A program made the translations under genes and the position numbers. Source: Caballeronia sp. (GTDB lineage Bacteria; Pseudomonadota; Gammaproteobacteria; Burkholderiales; Burkholderiaceae). From it: 47,004 nucleotides of DNA. This document shows, in pieces, positions 35,683 to 43,851 of the stretch. The stretch lies in assembly GCF_028292365.1 (NCBI RefSeq), contig NZ_JAQGMM010000552.1, positions 1 through 47,004 on the forward strand, written 5' to 3'. The notes under the pieces were generated by a model, which did not search any database, had not been told where the DNA came from, and saw only the letters and a list, made by a program, of their open reading frames with translations. How positions within the stretch are numbered: position 1 is the stretch's first letter; each line of letters starts with the position of its first letter.

Positions 35683-36690
35683 TCAGTCCGGATTCGGTGC
35701 GTACACCGGCGCCCGGTCCGCAAAATAAAGCCCATGTGGAGAACGTCCGACTGCAATGGTGTCGATCAGCTTGCGGCTGTTGAGATCGATCACGCCAACG
35801 TGTCGCGCAAAACGGAACGTCACCCAGAGCGTCTTGCGATCGGCGGACAATTCCATGTCGTCGGGTCCTGGCAATAGCCCACCTATATCCCCAACCTTTT
35901 GCAACGTCGTGTAGTCCAGGATGCTGATCGTGCTGGCCACGCGATTCGTCACGGCAACATGTTTGCCGTCGTCAAGATTACGAAAGTTGTGCGCGCCTTT
36001 GCCTGTCTGAATGCGTTTGACGACTTGCTGCTTATGCCAGTCGACAACGGCGACATCGTCTTCACCCGTCATGCCCACCAGCAAGTCCCGATCACCCGGC
36101 GTCATCCATAGACCCGCCGGCGTGTTTCCAACGGGCATTTTCCACTTGACGGTTTGCGTGGCCAGATCGATTGCGGCAAGCTCGCCCGAGTCCTGTAACG
36201 TCACGAATACCGTGCTCGCATCCGAAGAAAATGTCATATGGCTGGGCGTTTTAGCCAGCGGAATACGCTTGACGATAGTAAGGTCGTGGCCGTCGTATTT
36301 GTAGATATCGACCCGGTCCAGTCTCAGGCCCGCGGTGACAAACCATTTACGGTCGGGAGAAAAACCGAGCTGGTAGGGATCTTCTATGCCCTCCACGCGC
36401 TTTTGTACCTTGCCGCTGTGCGGATCGACAAAGATCAGATCATTCGATACCGAGTCGGCCACAATGAGCGAATTGCCGTCTGGCGTCACCATCAGGTGAT
36501 GCGGTTCCTTACCTGTCGGCGCGGTCCCCACGACCTTTCGGTTCGCTTCGTCGATCAAGGTGAGTTGCGCTTCACCGGAATCAAGCACGATGACTTTGGA
36601 GGCGGCCGGCGTATCCGCCAGCGCGACATTTTGGAAAAGCAAGGTAACAACTGCCGTTACCGAAAGGTTTCTGATTGCAGTGCTAAGCAT
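35683..36690 (-). CDS. YVTN-family beta-propeller protein, exported
   Basis: This is a 335-residue periplasmic seven-bladed beta-propeller built of YVTN/YncE-like repeats, such as GKEPHHLMVTPDGNSLIVAD and GRSPHGLYFAD. A signal peptide covers about residues 1-25 (VALA|DTP). Family members bind DNA, metals or quinone enzymes, or act as structural scaffolds; none of these can be chosen here. A sequence resembling half a Fur box lies 14 bp upstream of the ATG, and the divergent gene is a metal transporter, so a role in metal homeostasis is possible. No strong ribosome site precedes the start. Confidence 0.8.
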   Translation of the reverse strand: MLSTAIRNLSVTAVVTLLFQNVALADTPAASKVIVLDSGEAQLTLIDEANRKVVGTAPTGKEPHHLMVTPDGNSLIVADSVSNDLIFVDPHSGKVQKRVEGIEDPYQLGFSPDRKWFVTAGLRLDRVDIYKYDGHDLTIVKRIPLAKTPSHMTFSSDASTVFVTLQDSGELAAIDLATQTVKWKMPVGNTPAGLWMTPGDRDLLVGMTGEDDVAVVDWHKQQVVKRIQTGKGAHNFRNLDDGKHVAVTNRVASTISILDYTTLQKVGDIGGLLPGPDDMELSADRKTLWVTFRFARHVGVIDLNSRKLIDTIAVGRSPHGLYFADRAPVYAPNPD

Positions 36691-36701
36691 ATTGAAAGGT
36701 A

Positions 36702-36717
36702 TTGATAACGAGAATGC
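36702..36717. promoter_or_regulatory. Fur-box-like sequence upstream of YVTN gene
   Basis: TTGATAACGAGAATGC resembles the GATAATGATAAT half of a Fur box, about 12 bp upstream of the YVTN start and about 180 bp from the divergent Nramp gene. The match is partial and made by eye. Confidence 0.25.
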
Positions 36718-36899
36718 CCAAAAGGGCTAAAACTGTGCTCTGATTGCTTAACGCGCTTATTGACCGTCGACTAACAAGCAAGCGACGAGCAAGCGACAAA
36801 CGCATAAAGCAATTAATGCACTGCATGTGAGACCGCCATGATGACCGCAATCCGGTCCGCATAAAGCGACCTATTATCTCTAACGTATTGAGTCAAGCA

Positions 36900-38219
36900 A
36901 TGGATGACCGCGTCCGCACTGAAACCAGCCGATCGATGAGCGACAGTACGACTCTCGCCATGCGTGACGTGCTGGAAGGCCGACGCACGGGCTGGTCCGT
37001 GCTCCTGCCCTTTGCCGGACCGGCAGTCGTGGTCTCCGTCGCTTATATGGATCCGGGGAATTTCGCGACCAATATCCAGGCCGGCGCGCGATATGGGTAT
37101 GGATTATTGTGGGTTGTGCTGTTGGCAAATGTCATTGCCATGTTATTCCAGTCACTTTCCGCAAAACTGGGCATTGTCACCGGGCGCAATCTCGCGGAGC
37201 TATGCCGGGATCATTTACCCAAGCCGCTCGTTTATGTCATGTGGGGCGTCAGCGAAGTCGCCGCCATGGCCACCGACCTGGCCGAATTCCTGGGTGGCGC
37301 GATCGGCCTGAGTTTGCTTTTTCACATGCCTTTGCTGATCGGCATGACCGTCACGGCGATCGTGACATATGGCTTGCTGTTCTTCGAGAAAGCAGGATAC
37401 CGGCCCCTGGAACTGATTATTGGCGCATTGGTCGGCATCATCGGCCTGTCTTATCTTGCGGAGCTCTTTATTGCGCCGGTCGCGTGGGCCCAGGTCGGGC
37501 TGCATCTGTTCAAACCGGACTTACCCGACGCGCAAGCCGTGACCATCGCGGTGGGTATTGTCGGGGCAACGGTCATGCCGCATGCACTCTTCCTTCATTC
37601 GGGACTCACCCAAGGCCGTCATCCCCCCAAGACCGAGGGCGAACGCAAGAGGTTGCTCACGTTCTCTAACCTGGAAGTGATCATCGCGCTGACCATTGCC
37701 GGCTTGATCAACATGGCCATGGTCATCATGGCATCCGGCGCGTTTCACTCCGGTCATCCGGAAGTGGCCGAGATCGAGACTGCTTATCACACGCTCGTGC
37801 CGCTGCTGGGCATTGCGGCTGCGGGCATTTTCCTGCTCTCATTGATCGCGTCGGGCATTTCCAGTTCGGTAGTAGGAACCATGGCCGGTCAAATGATCAT
37901 GCAGGGGTTTGTCGGCTTCCGTATTCCGCTATGGCTGCGCCGCGCGATCACCATGGTGCCGAGTTTCATCGTGGTCTGGCTGGGCGTGAACGCTACGCAA
38001 GCGCTGGTCATGAGTCAGGTCGTGCTCAGTCTTGCGCTGCCGTTCCCCATGGCGGCACTCGTATGGTTCACGTGTCGCCAGGATGTCATGGGTTCATACA
38101 AGAACCGGACGCTGATAAAAACCACCGCGATTGTCGCGGCATGCGCGGTGTTGTCGCTCAACATGATCCTCTTGCTGCAGGCATTCGGCGTGGAAATTCC
38201 TGGCTTGCCAAGCGTCTGA
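36900..38219 (+). CDS. Nramp-family divalent metal transporter (MntH-like)
   Basis: This is a 439-residue proton-coupled importer of manganese and other divalent metals with about eleven membrane helices. The TM1 metal motif DPGN is at 51-54 and the TM6 motif reads VMPHALFLHS, with the metal-binding Met retained. The usual Asn after His is Ala, as in one branch of the family. I use the ATG at 36900; a TTG four codons earlier and an ATG at 36936 are alternatives, none with a strong ribosome site. It is divergent from the YVTN gene and followed by a probable terminator. Mn, Fe or Cd specificity cannot be told from these motifs. Confidence 0.9.
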   Translation: MDDRVRTETSRSMSDSTTLAMRDVLEGRRTGWSVLLPFAGPAVVVSVAYMDPGNFATNIQAGARYGYGLLWVVLLANVIAMLFQSLSAKLGIVTGRNLAELCRDHLPKPLVYVMWGVSEVAAMATDLAEFLGGAIGLSLLFHMPLLIGMTVTAIVTYGLLFFEKAGYRPLELIIGALVGIIGLSYLAELFIAPVAWAQVGLHLFKPDLPDAQAVTIAVGIVGATVMPHALFLHSGLTQGRHPPKTEGERKRLLTFSNLEVIIALTIAGLINMAMVIMASGAFHSGHPEVAEIETAYHTLVPLLGIAAAGIFLLSLIASGISSSVVGTMAGQMIMQGFVGFRIPLWLRRAITMVPSFIVVWLGVNATQALVMSQVVLSLALPFPMAALVWFTCRQDVMGSYKNRTLIKTTAIVAACAVLSLNMILLLQAFGVEIPGLPSV

Positions 38220-38256
38220 GTGACCGGCATCCCGCATGGGGTTCAATGCCGCGCAC

Positions 38257-38300
38257 GCTGCATGAATTACGCACGAACGATCACTTCATGCAGCTTGTTG
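38257..38300 (+). terminator. probable terminator of the Nramp gene
   Basis: GCTGCATGAA (38257-38266) and TTCATGCAGC (38285-38294) form a perfect 10-bp inverted repeat with an 18-nt loop, followed by TTGTTGG. It lies 38 bp after the Nramp stop. The T-run is imperfect. Confidence 0.5.
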
Positions 38301-38385
38301 GCGCATGAAGATTATTGCGTTTTGAAGGGATTAACGCGTGGCATAATCGGCGCCATATCGTCGACCGCCCGGTGTTGATCACAGC

Positions 38386-38766
38386 ATGTTCCGCCGTCGC
38401 TTACTGAAGATCGGAAGTATCCTGGGATTGCTTGCAATCCTGATGACTTCGATCGCGCCGACGGTCTCGCACGCGCTAGCCTCGCATGACCGGCTAGGCC
38501 AGGCGCTCAGCACGTATTGCTCGGCTGACCCGGCCTTTAGCGAAGCGGACAACAGCGAGTCCTCCTCGCACTCCGGTGCACTGCATTGGCAGGCTTGCGG
38601 TTATTGCGGCCTGCTCGCTCACTTCCCCGTCCTGACCGGTTCTACGGTGGCCTTCGCCGCCGTTGTGCCGGTAACCAGTGCTCCGCTTTCCGTGGTACGC
38701 GCTACCGTTCGCGCGTTGCCGCTTTTCATTGCCGCCCAGCCGCGCGCGCCTCCCGTCGTTTCCTGA
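38386..38766 (+). CDS. DUF2946 family protein
   Basis: This is a 126-residue exported or membrane-anchored protein. An N-terminal signal-like helix covers about 8-30 (LLAILMTSIAPTVSHA). The motif HWQACGYCGLLAHFPVL is the DUF2946 hallmark, a Cys-X2-Cys pair with flanking His that could bind copper. A second hydrophobic region follows. Proteins of this family are commonly encoded with copper or heme handling genes. Here it heads a three-gene cluster with an outer-membrane protein and CopC, which supports a copper role by context. The function has not been shown for this family to my knowledge. Confidence 0.75.
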   Translation: MFRRRLLKIGSILGLLAILMTSIAPTVSHALASHDRLGQALSTYCSADPAFSEADNSESSSHSGALHWQACGYCGLLAHFPVLTGSTVAFAAVVPVTSAPLSVVRATVRALPLFIAAQPRAPPVVS

Positions 38767-38877
38767 CCCACTTCGTGCCTATTGCTCGCGCCGATGACAT
38801 CGGCGCGATGCCGTGGCGTACCCAAACGCGACGGCTCGCAATAGCGCGCTCACCACGATCAGGACAAAGGAAACACG

Positions 38878-39795
38878 ATGCGTACGCTTCTAAAGCGGCA
38901 CGCGGCGCCTGCACGCGCCGCTCTTATATGGGCGGCCGGCGCCGCCTGCCTTGCGGGGTCCTCACTTGCCTCGGCACACGCGGTGGTCGGCGACCGGGTC
39001 TTCCCGGCGACGATGGCCGTGGACGACCCCGGTGTCGGCGATGAATTCGATTTCCAGTACGGCCACATCAAAAGCCCGACCGACGACGGTGACAACATGA
39101 ACGTCAACACTGCCTCGTTCGAATGGGACAAGCTGATTACATCGAACCTGGCGTTCAGCATTGGCAGTGCCTATGTCACGCAGAACGCGCCCAACGGCGG
39201 CTCCGCGAAGGGCTTCGACAACGTCACGCTCGGCCTGAAATATCTGGCTTACTCTAACGCTCGCCATGAGTTGATGGCATCGGTCGGCGTGAACACGGAA
39301 CTGGGCGGCACGGGTGCTCACGCGATTAGCGATTCGTCTTCCACCATCACGCCGACGGTTTATTTCGGCAAGGGTTTCGGTGACCTTCCCTCGAGTCTCG
39401 GCTTCCTGAAGCCGTTCGCGATCACGGGCGAAATCGGACCTAACCTGACGACGTCGCGATCGTCACCAAACTCGCTGGACTGGGGCACGACGATCCAGTA
39501 CAGCATTCCGTATTTGCAGCAGCAGGTGAAGGACCTCGGCTTGCCCCAGCCGTTCGCCAACCTGATCCCGGTGGTTGAGTTCCCGATGAACACCTGCACC
39601 GCGGGTCCGTGCTCCGGCCATACAACCGGGACCATCAACCCCGGGTTCATCTGGCTGAACCGCTATGGTCAACTAGGTATCGAAGCGCAGATTCCCGTCA
39701 ATCGCGCATCGGGCAACCACGTTGGCATCCTGCTTCAGGCGCATCTGTATTTCGACGATATCTTCCCTAACTCTGTTGGCAAGCCGCTCTTCTAA
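38878..39795 (+). CDS. predicted outer-membrane protein of the copC cluster
   Basis: This is a 305-residue exported protein with a signal peptide ending near residue 34 (SLASAHA) and an amphipathic beta pattern with Gly and aromatic residues over the whole length, ending in phenylalanine (SVGKPLF). This looks like an outer-membrane barrel. I do not recognise a named family with certainty; such proteins between DUF2946 and CopC are usually labelled hypothetical or transporter. Two cysteines occur in TCTAGPCSGH. AAGGAAA precedes the ATG. It overlaps nothing, and copC starts 3 bp after its stop, so the two are cotranscribed. A metal-related channel is an inference from context. Confidence 0.6.
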   Translation: MRTLLKRHAAPARAALIWAAGAACLAGSSLASAHAVVGDRVFPATMAVDDPGVGDEFDFQYGHIKSPTDDGDNMNVNTASFEWDKLITSNLAFSIGSAYVTQNAPNGGSAKGFDNVTLGLKYLAYSNARHELMASVGVNTELGGTGAHAISDSSSTITPTVYFGKGFGDLPSSLGFLKPFAITGEIGPNLTTSRSSPNSLDWGTTIQYSIPYLQQQVKDLGLPQPFANLIPVVEFPMNTCTAGPCSGHTTGTINPGFIWLNRYGQLGIEAQIPVNRASGNHVGILLQAHLYFDDIFPNSVGKPLF

Positions 39796-39797
39796 CC

Positions 39798-40175
39798 ATG
39801 AAAATAGCTCTTTTGCACTCTGTCACTGTGCGTACGTTAATCGTTGCCGCCGCGCTTGCGAGTGCGCAACTCGCTCACGCGCATGCTTATCCACAACATC
39901 AGGAACCGGGCGCGGGAGCCACTGTGTCGACTTCGCAAAAGGAAGTGGCGATCGAGTTCGACGATGGACTCGAACCTGCATTCAGTTCGATCGCCGTCAC
40001 CGATGCGCAGGGCAAGCCTGTCACCAGCGCAAAATCAGTGGTTGATCCAGCGGACAAGAAACACATGTCGGTTGCTCTGAATGCGTTGACGCCCGGCGTT
40101 TATTCGGTCGCCTGGATTGCCGTCGCCGACGACGGGCATCGCACGCAGGGGCACTACAGTTTCAAGGTTAAATAG
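39798..40175 (+). CDS. copC: CopC-family periplasmic copper-binding protein
   Basis: This is a 125-residue periplasmic beta-barrel copper chaperone. The signal peptide ends at AHA (about 28), so the mature protein starts with or near the His of HAYPQHQEP, the N-terminal copper(II) ligand of CopC. The second half of the site is in VADDGHRTQGHYSF, with Asp and His. Methionine-rich Cu(I) motifs are absent, so it is probably a Cu(II)-only type. CopC usually pairs with the membrane protein CopD, which is missing here; an unrelated outer-membrane protein precedes it instead. A terminator hairpin follows. Confidence 0.85.
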   Translation: MKIALLHSVTVRTLIVAAALASAQLAHAHAYPQHQEPGAGATVSTSQKEVAIEFDDGLEPAFSSIAVTDAQGKPVTSAKSVVDPADKKHMSVALNALTPGVYSVAWIAVADDGHRTQGHYSFKVK

Positions 40176-40202
40176 GTAAGAATCGAGCGCCGTCGCGAGT
40201 TA

Positions 40203-40237
40203 CGCAAGTGTGTGACTTGCGACGACCGGTCTTTATT
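40203..40237 (+). terminator. terminator of the copC cluster
   Basis: CGCAAGT (40203-40209) and ACTTGCG (40215-40221) form a perfect 7-bp stem with a GTGTG loop, within a longer CGTCGC/GCGACG outer pairing. CTTTATTTT follows about 9 nt later. It lies just after copC and before the convergent methyltransferase stop. Confidence 0.5.
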
Positions 40238-41033
40238 TTCGCCCCACGCCCTTAAAGAACGTGTAGCAAAACACGCCATCGTCTTGCGTGGTCCGATGCA
40301 GATCCCTGATGCCGTCATCGAAATCTTCCTGTTTAATCAGGCCGGCCGATATGGCGGACGTACGCACGCCCTCGATCATCGCGGTGAAGGTCTTGCGCGT
40401 GAATCCGTCCACCAGATCGGGCCGGCTCGAGTCCGCGTACACCATGCGCGGCGACACGCGAACCTGACTAAAAGCCGCCGCGTTCATCAGTGGATATAAC
40501 TGCCGGCCAATAAGCGCGTTTCCGCCGGCTTGCTGTTGCAATGTGATCTGACACTGAATGGCCGCACGAGCCGCCACACTGTCCGGATGAAAATAGGTCG
40601 AGCCGTGATCCCCTTCAATGACCGTGACCGTACCGCCCGGCTTGAGCAAACGCTTGAGCCGCGTGAGTGCTTCCATCGGCCGGCCGAGATGCTCCAGCAC
40701 AAAGCAGACAAAAACGTGGTCGAAAGACCCAGGCTCGAACGGTAGTGAAAAAATATCGGCTTGCTGGAACGTGACGTTCGTCAATCCGGCTGCACGGGTC
40801 TTTTGTTGCGCTGCGTCGATAGACTGGGAATTGATGTCAATAGACGTAAATCGTGCAGACGGGCTCCGCGCGGCTAGCGTAACCGTCTGCGCACCGACGC
40901 CGCAACCGGCCTCCAGTACGGTGTGACCGGCGGGATAAACCGTGTCGAAGTGCAGCAAGTCAGTGAGCGTTCGCGCCTGGTTTTGCAGGCGCTCGTTCTC
41001 ATTCGGTTGATAGCCGTGTACATACGCATCCAT
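40233..41033 (-). CDS. class I SAM-dependent methyltransferase
   Basis: This is a 266-residue methyltransferase of the Rossmann-like class I family. Motif I EAGCGVGAQT is at 41-50, followed by the acidic end of strand 2 (FTSIDINSQSI), FQQADIFSLPF and VFVCFVLEHLGRPMEALTRL, the usual post-I and II motifs. The C-terminal part is helical. GGAGG precedes the ATG. It is about 65 bp downstream of the AraC-type regulator on the same strand. The substrate is unknown; the protein resembles ubiquinone/malonyl-ACP-type small-molecule methyltransferases rather than rRNA enzymes. Confidence 0.82.
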   Translation of the reverse strand: MDAYVHGYQPNENERLQNQARTLTDLLHFDTVYPAGHTVLEAGCGVGAQTVTLAARSPSARFTSIDINSQSIDAAQQKTRAAGLTNVTFQQADIFSLPFEPGSFDHVFVCFVLEHLGRPMEALTRLKRLLKPGGTVTVIEGDHGSTYFHPDSVAARAAIQCQITLQQQAGGNALIGRQLYPLMNAAAFSQVRVSPRMVYADSSRPDLVDGFTRKTFTAMIEGVRTSAISAGLIKQEDFDDGIRDLHRTTQDDGVFCYTFFKGVGRK

Positions 41034-41098
41034 GAAACCAGACCTCCTTCAAGTAGATGGCCCAGTGTCACGATTTACCCCGGCGCTCGTCTTGAACG

Positions 41099-41947
41099 TT
41101 ATTGCAGCGCGCGCACAGCAACCTTCTGCCACGCACCGGGCGTGAATCCAAAATGACGGATAAATAGCCGCGTCATGTGGCTTTGATCCGCGAAACCACA
41201 AGCGGCTGCCGCATGCGCCAAGCTTAGTCCATTGCGAATCAGACCTCGCGCCCGCTCGGTGCGCTGCTGCAACAACCACGCATGTGGCGGCACGCCATAA
41301 GTCTTTTCGAAGCGGCGCAGCACCTGGTATTTACTAAGGCCGGACATGGCGGCTAGTTCGGTGAGCGTTGGCGGATTAAGCAGGTCGTCGCCCAGCCGCT
41401 CGCGGACTCGTCTCAGGTCACCTCCGATTTCCCGGGCGGGTGGAATGGTCGAATAAACGCTCAACAAGAGCACGCAGGTCTGGACCAGAGATTCTTCACA
41501 CGCAAGAACATGGGTGTTGGCCGATTGCTGTTCCGCGCCGCCACTCTCCACGCGGCGAAACAGTTCCCGCAGTGCAACACCAAGCCTCTCGTCTTCTATG
41601 ACAGGGCGGGTGAGCGCTATGTCTGCGGCAGTGCGAGACTGAGGATCCCCCAGCATGGAACCGATCACCCCGGGCTCCAGATACACCATGCGCCAGCGAC
41701 GCGAAGGGCCACCAACCGGACGCCCGTCGTGTACTTCACCGGGGTTGGTCGTGATCAGATTGCCTGCATGAGCCTCGACCTGTCCCTGACCGCTAGCGGA
41801 GCTCTGCGCACCGCTCTCCAGCAGCCCAAGACCAAACGTTGCGTGCCAGTGCTTGCCGTAATGACGAGCGCTATTGATGTCCGTGCAATAGACATCCGCC
41901 CAAGGCGAGCCGAAAACCCGGCAGGTGTGATCTGGATTGACCTTCAT
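41099..41947 (-). CDS. AraC-family transcriptional regulator
   Basis: This is a 282-residue regulator. An N-terminal cupin-like sensor domain (about 20-130, with HWHATFGLGLLESG and TTNPGEVHDGRPV) is followed by two helix-turn-helix units (about 178-275) with LAAMSGLSKYQVLRRFEKTYG and AAAACGFADQSHMTRLFIRHFGFTPG. It is divergent from the sugar ABC operon starting at 42250, across about 300 bp, and is a candidate regulator of it. It may also regulate the methyltransferase behind it. The ATG has a moderate ribosome site. Confidence 0.88.
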   Translation of the reverse strand: MKVNPDHTCRVFGSPWADVYCTDINSARHYGKHWHATFGLGLLESGAQSSASGQGQVEAHAGNLITTNPGEVHDGRPVGGPSRRWRMVYLEPGVIGSMLGDPQSRTAADIALTRPVIEDERLGVALRELFRRVESGGAEQQSANTHVLACEESLVQTCVLLLSVYSTIPPAREIGGDLRRVRERLGDDLLNPPTLTELAAMSGLSKYQVLRRFEKTYGVPPHAWLLQQRTERARGLIRNGLSLAHAAAACGFADQSHMTRLFIRHFGFTPGAWQKVAVRALQ

Positions 41948-42249
41948 GCCTCGAAGACTATCGCAAGTTGAGCGGAAGTTGAGCGGCGCGTAACCCGGAA
42001 ACCCGGTAAACCGCCCGCTACCAGCATCGAATCGAATTCAAGCCGGGTTTACCAGAAACGAAATAATAGTTACATAGAAAGATACGATTATCACATTTAG
42101 ACGGCATTCGACCCGCCCCAATGGCCGCAAATGTTATTGACTCGCCATTTGGGTGATGAGAAGATCACAACATTGTTTTGCGATCAAATAGCAAAAAATC
42201 GCAAAAACCATAAAATAATTTCGTCATGCAGACGAAGGAGACAAGCGAG
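41948..42249. other. divergent promoter region between araC-like gene and sugar ABC operon
   Basis: This is an A/T-rich spacer. It contains GTGAT-N6-ATCAC (42153-42168) and GCGAT-N13-ATCGC (42180-42202), two inverted repeats close to the operon start that could be sites for the AraC-type regulator or a CRP-like protein. I could not assign a convincing -35/-10 pair. The ATG at 42226 belongs to a longer reading of the ATPase. No gene is seen here. Confidence 0.4.
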
Positions 42250-43851
42250 ATGAGTGAGCCGGTTGCGGCCGCATCATCGCCTCAGGTTCCGTTGATCCGT
42301 GTTGCGGGCGTCACCAAACGGTTTGGCGGCGTGCAAGCGCTTCGCGGGGTCAACCTCGAAGTACTTCCCGGAGAAGTCCACGCGTTACTGGGCGAAAACG
42401 GAGCCGGGAAGTCAACGCTGATCAAGATCCTGAGCGGTGTCCATGCTTACGATGAAGGGTCCATCGAAATCGCGGGCAAGCGAGTCGCGTTCGAGTCCCC
42501 GGCGCAATCACGCGCTGCCGGTGTGGCCGTCGTCTACCAGGACCTGAGCCTGGTCGAGTCCTTGTCGGTCGGGGCAAACCTGATGCTGGGACGGGAGCCA
42601 CGCACGCGCCTGGGCTTCGTGAAAAAACGCCAGCTCATGGCCATGGTCAACGACTTTCTTCGTGCCCACGGTATCCCGCTCGACGCACGAACACCTGTGG
42701 GTTCCCTCCCCTTCGCTTATCGCCAGATGACGGAGATCTGCAAGGCGTTGATGGGAGACGTACGCATACTGATCCTCGACGAACCCACTTCGGCGCTGAC
42801 CGGCGGCGAGGAACAAATTCTCTTCGATGCTATTCGCACGGTGACCAGCCGCGGCGTGGGCGTCATCTATGTCACGCACCGGCTGAACGAGGTCTTTCGT
42901 ATTTCCCAGCGTGTCACGGTGTTCCGTGACGGGCTGAATGTCGGGATGTTCCCAACAGCGGAAACCGACATGAAACAACTGGTGACGGCAATTATCGGCC
43001 CCGGCCACGCGGCCTTGCATGCGCGGGAAAGGACCGCTACGGGCTCGGCGGGCGATCTGCCTGCGCAAGCGAACCAAGCGAGGAAGAACGTCGCTGAAGC
43101 CGCCCAGCCCGTCCTTACGTTGTCCAAAGTAGGCAACGACCGGCTTCGCGACGTTGATCTCATTGTCGGCAAGGGCGAAGTCCACGGACTTGCAGGATTG
43201 ATCGGCAGCGGCCGTACCGAGATCCTGGAGACCATCTTCGGACTCAGGGCAGTCGATACCGGCAGCATTGTGATCGACGATCAGGCGATGTCACGAATAA
43301 CGCCGGCTCTCGCCATCAAACTTGGCGTCGCGCTCGTGCCGGAAGACCGCCATGTGCAGGGCCTGGTTCTCGATCACTCCATAGAACGAAACCTGACCTT
43401 GCCGCGGCTGCCACAATTTTCCCGTTGGGGTTGGCTGCGGAGCCAGGCCGCCGTGCAGCAGGCGCAAAGCTCGATGAAAAAGCTCGCCGTCAAAGCACCC
43501 GGGTCGTCCACCTACGTCAAGTTCCTGTCCGGCGGCAATCAGCAGAAAGTGGTTTTCGCCAAGTGGGATCACCCGCGGCCCAAGCTGCTTTTACTCGATG
43601 AACCCACGGTCGGCGTCGACGTCGGCGCGCGCGAGGAAATATACGGCGTGATCCAGGACGCCGCCCGGGCCGGTACAGGTGTACTTGTGGTGTCGTCGGA
43701 TCTCGATGAGCTTCTGCGCCTGTGCGACCGGATCTCGATTGTCGTCGATGGCCGCATAGTCAATACCCTGGATCGCGCGCACCTCGGCAACGCCGAAGCG
43801 CTGCATCACCTGATTCAGCTTTCCCGTTCTTCCATCGAGCTCGCAACATGA
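42250..43851 (+). CDS. sugar ABC transporter ATP-binding protein (second system)
   Basis: This is a 533-residue double ATPase of the CUT2 monosaccharide importer family. Walker A GENGAGKST lies near residue 55-63, the first signature is degenerate (SLPFAYRQMTEICKAL) and Walker B is ILILDEP. The second half has GSGRTEILETIFG instead of a standard Walker A, then the signature SGGNQQKVVFAKW and LLLLDEPTVGVDVG. I chose the ATG at 42250, preceded by AAGGAG at 9-nt spacing; an ATG at 42226 lacks a ribosome site. Between its two halves lies a poorly conserved stretch of about 30 residues. It is the first gene of a three-gene importer operon. Confidence 0.9.
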   Translation: MSEPVAAASSPQVPLIRVAGVTKRFGGVQALRGVNLEVLPGEVHALLGENGAGKSTLIKILSGVHAYDEGSIEIAGKRVAFESPAQSRAAGVAVVYQDLSLVESLSVGANLMLGREPRTRLGFVKKRQLMAMVNDFLRAHGIPLDARTPVGSLPFAYRQMTEICKALMGDVRILILDEPTSALTGGEEQILFDAIRTVTSRGVGVIYVTHRLNEVFRISQRVTVFRDGLNVGMFPTAETDMKQLVTAIIGPGHAALHARERTATGSAGDLPAQANQARKNVAEAAQPVLTLSKVGNDRLRDVDLIVGKGEVHGLAGLIGSGRTEILETIFGLRAVDTGSIVIDDQAMSRITPALAIKLGVALVPEDRHVQGLVLDHSIERNLTLPRLPQFSRWGWLRSQAAVQQAQSSMKKLAVKAPGSSTYVKFLSGGNQQKVVFAKWDHPRPKLLLLDEPTVGVDVGAREEIYGVIQDAARAGTGVLVVSSDLDELLRLCDRISIVVDGRIVNTLDRAHLGNAEALHHLIQLSRSSIELAT

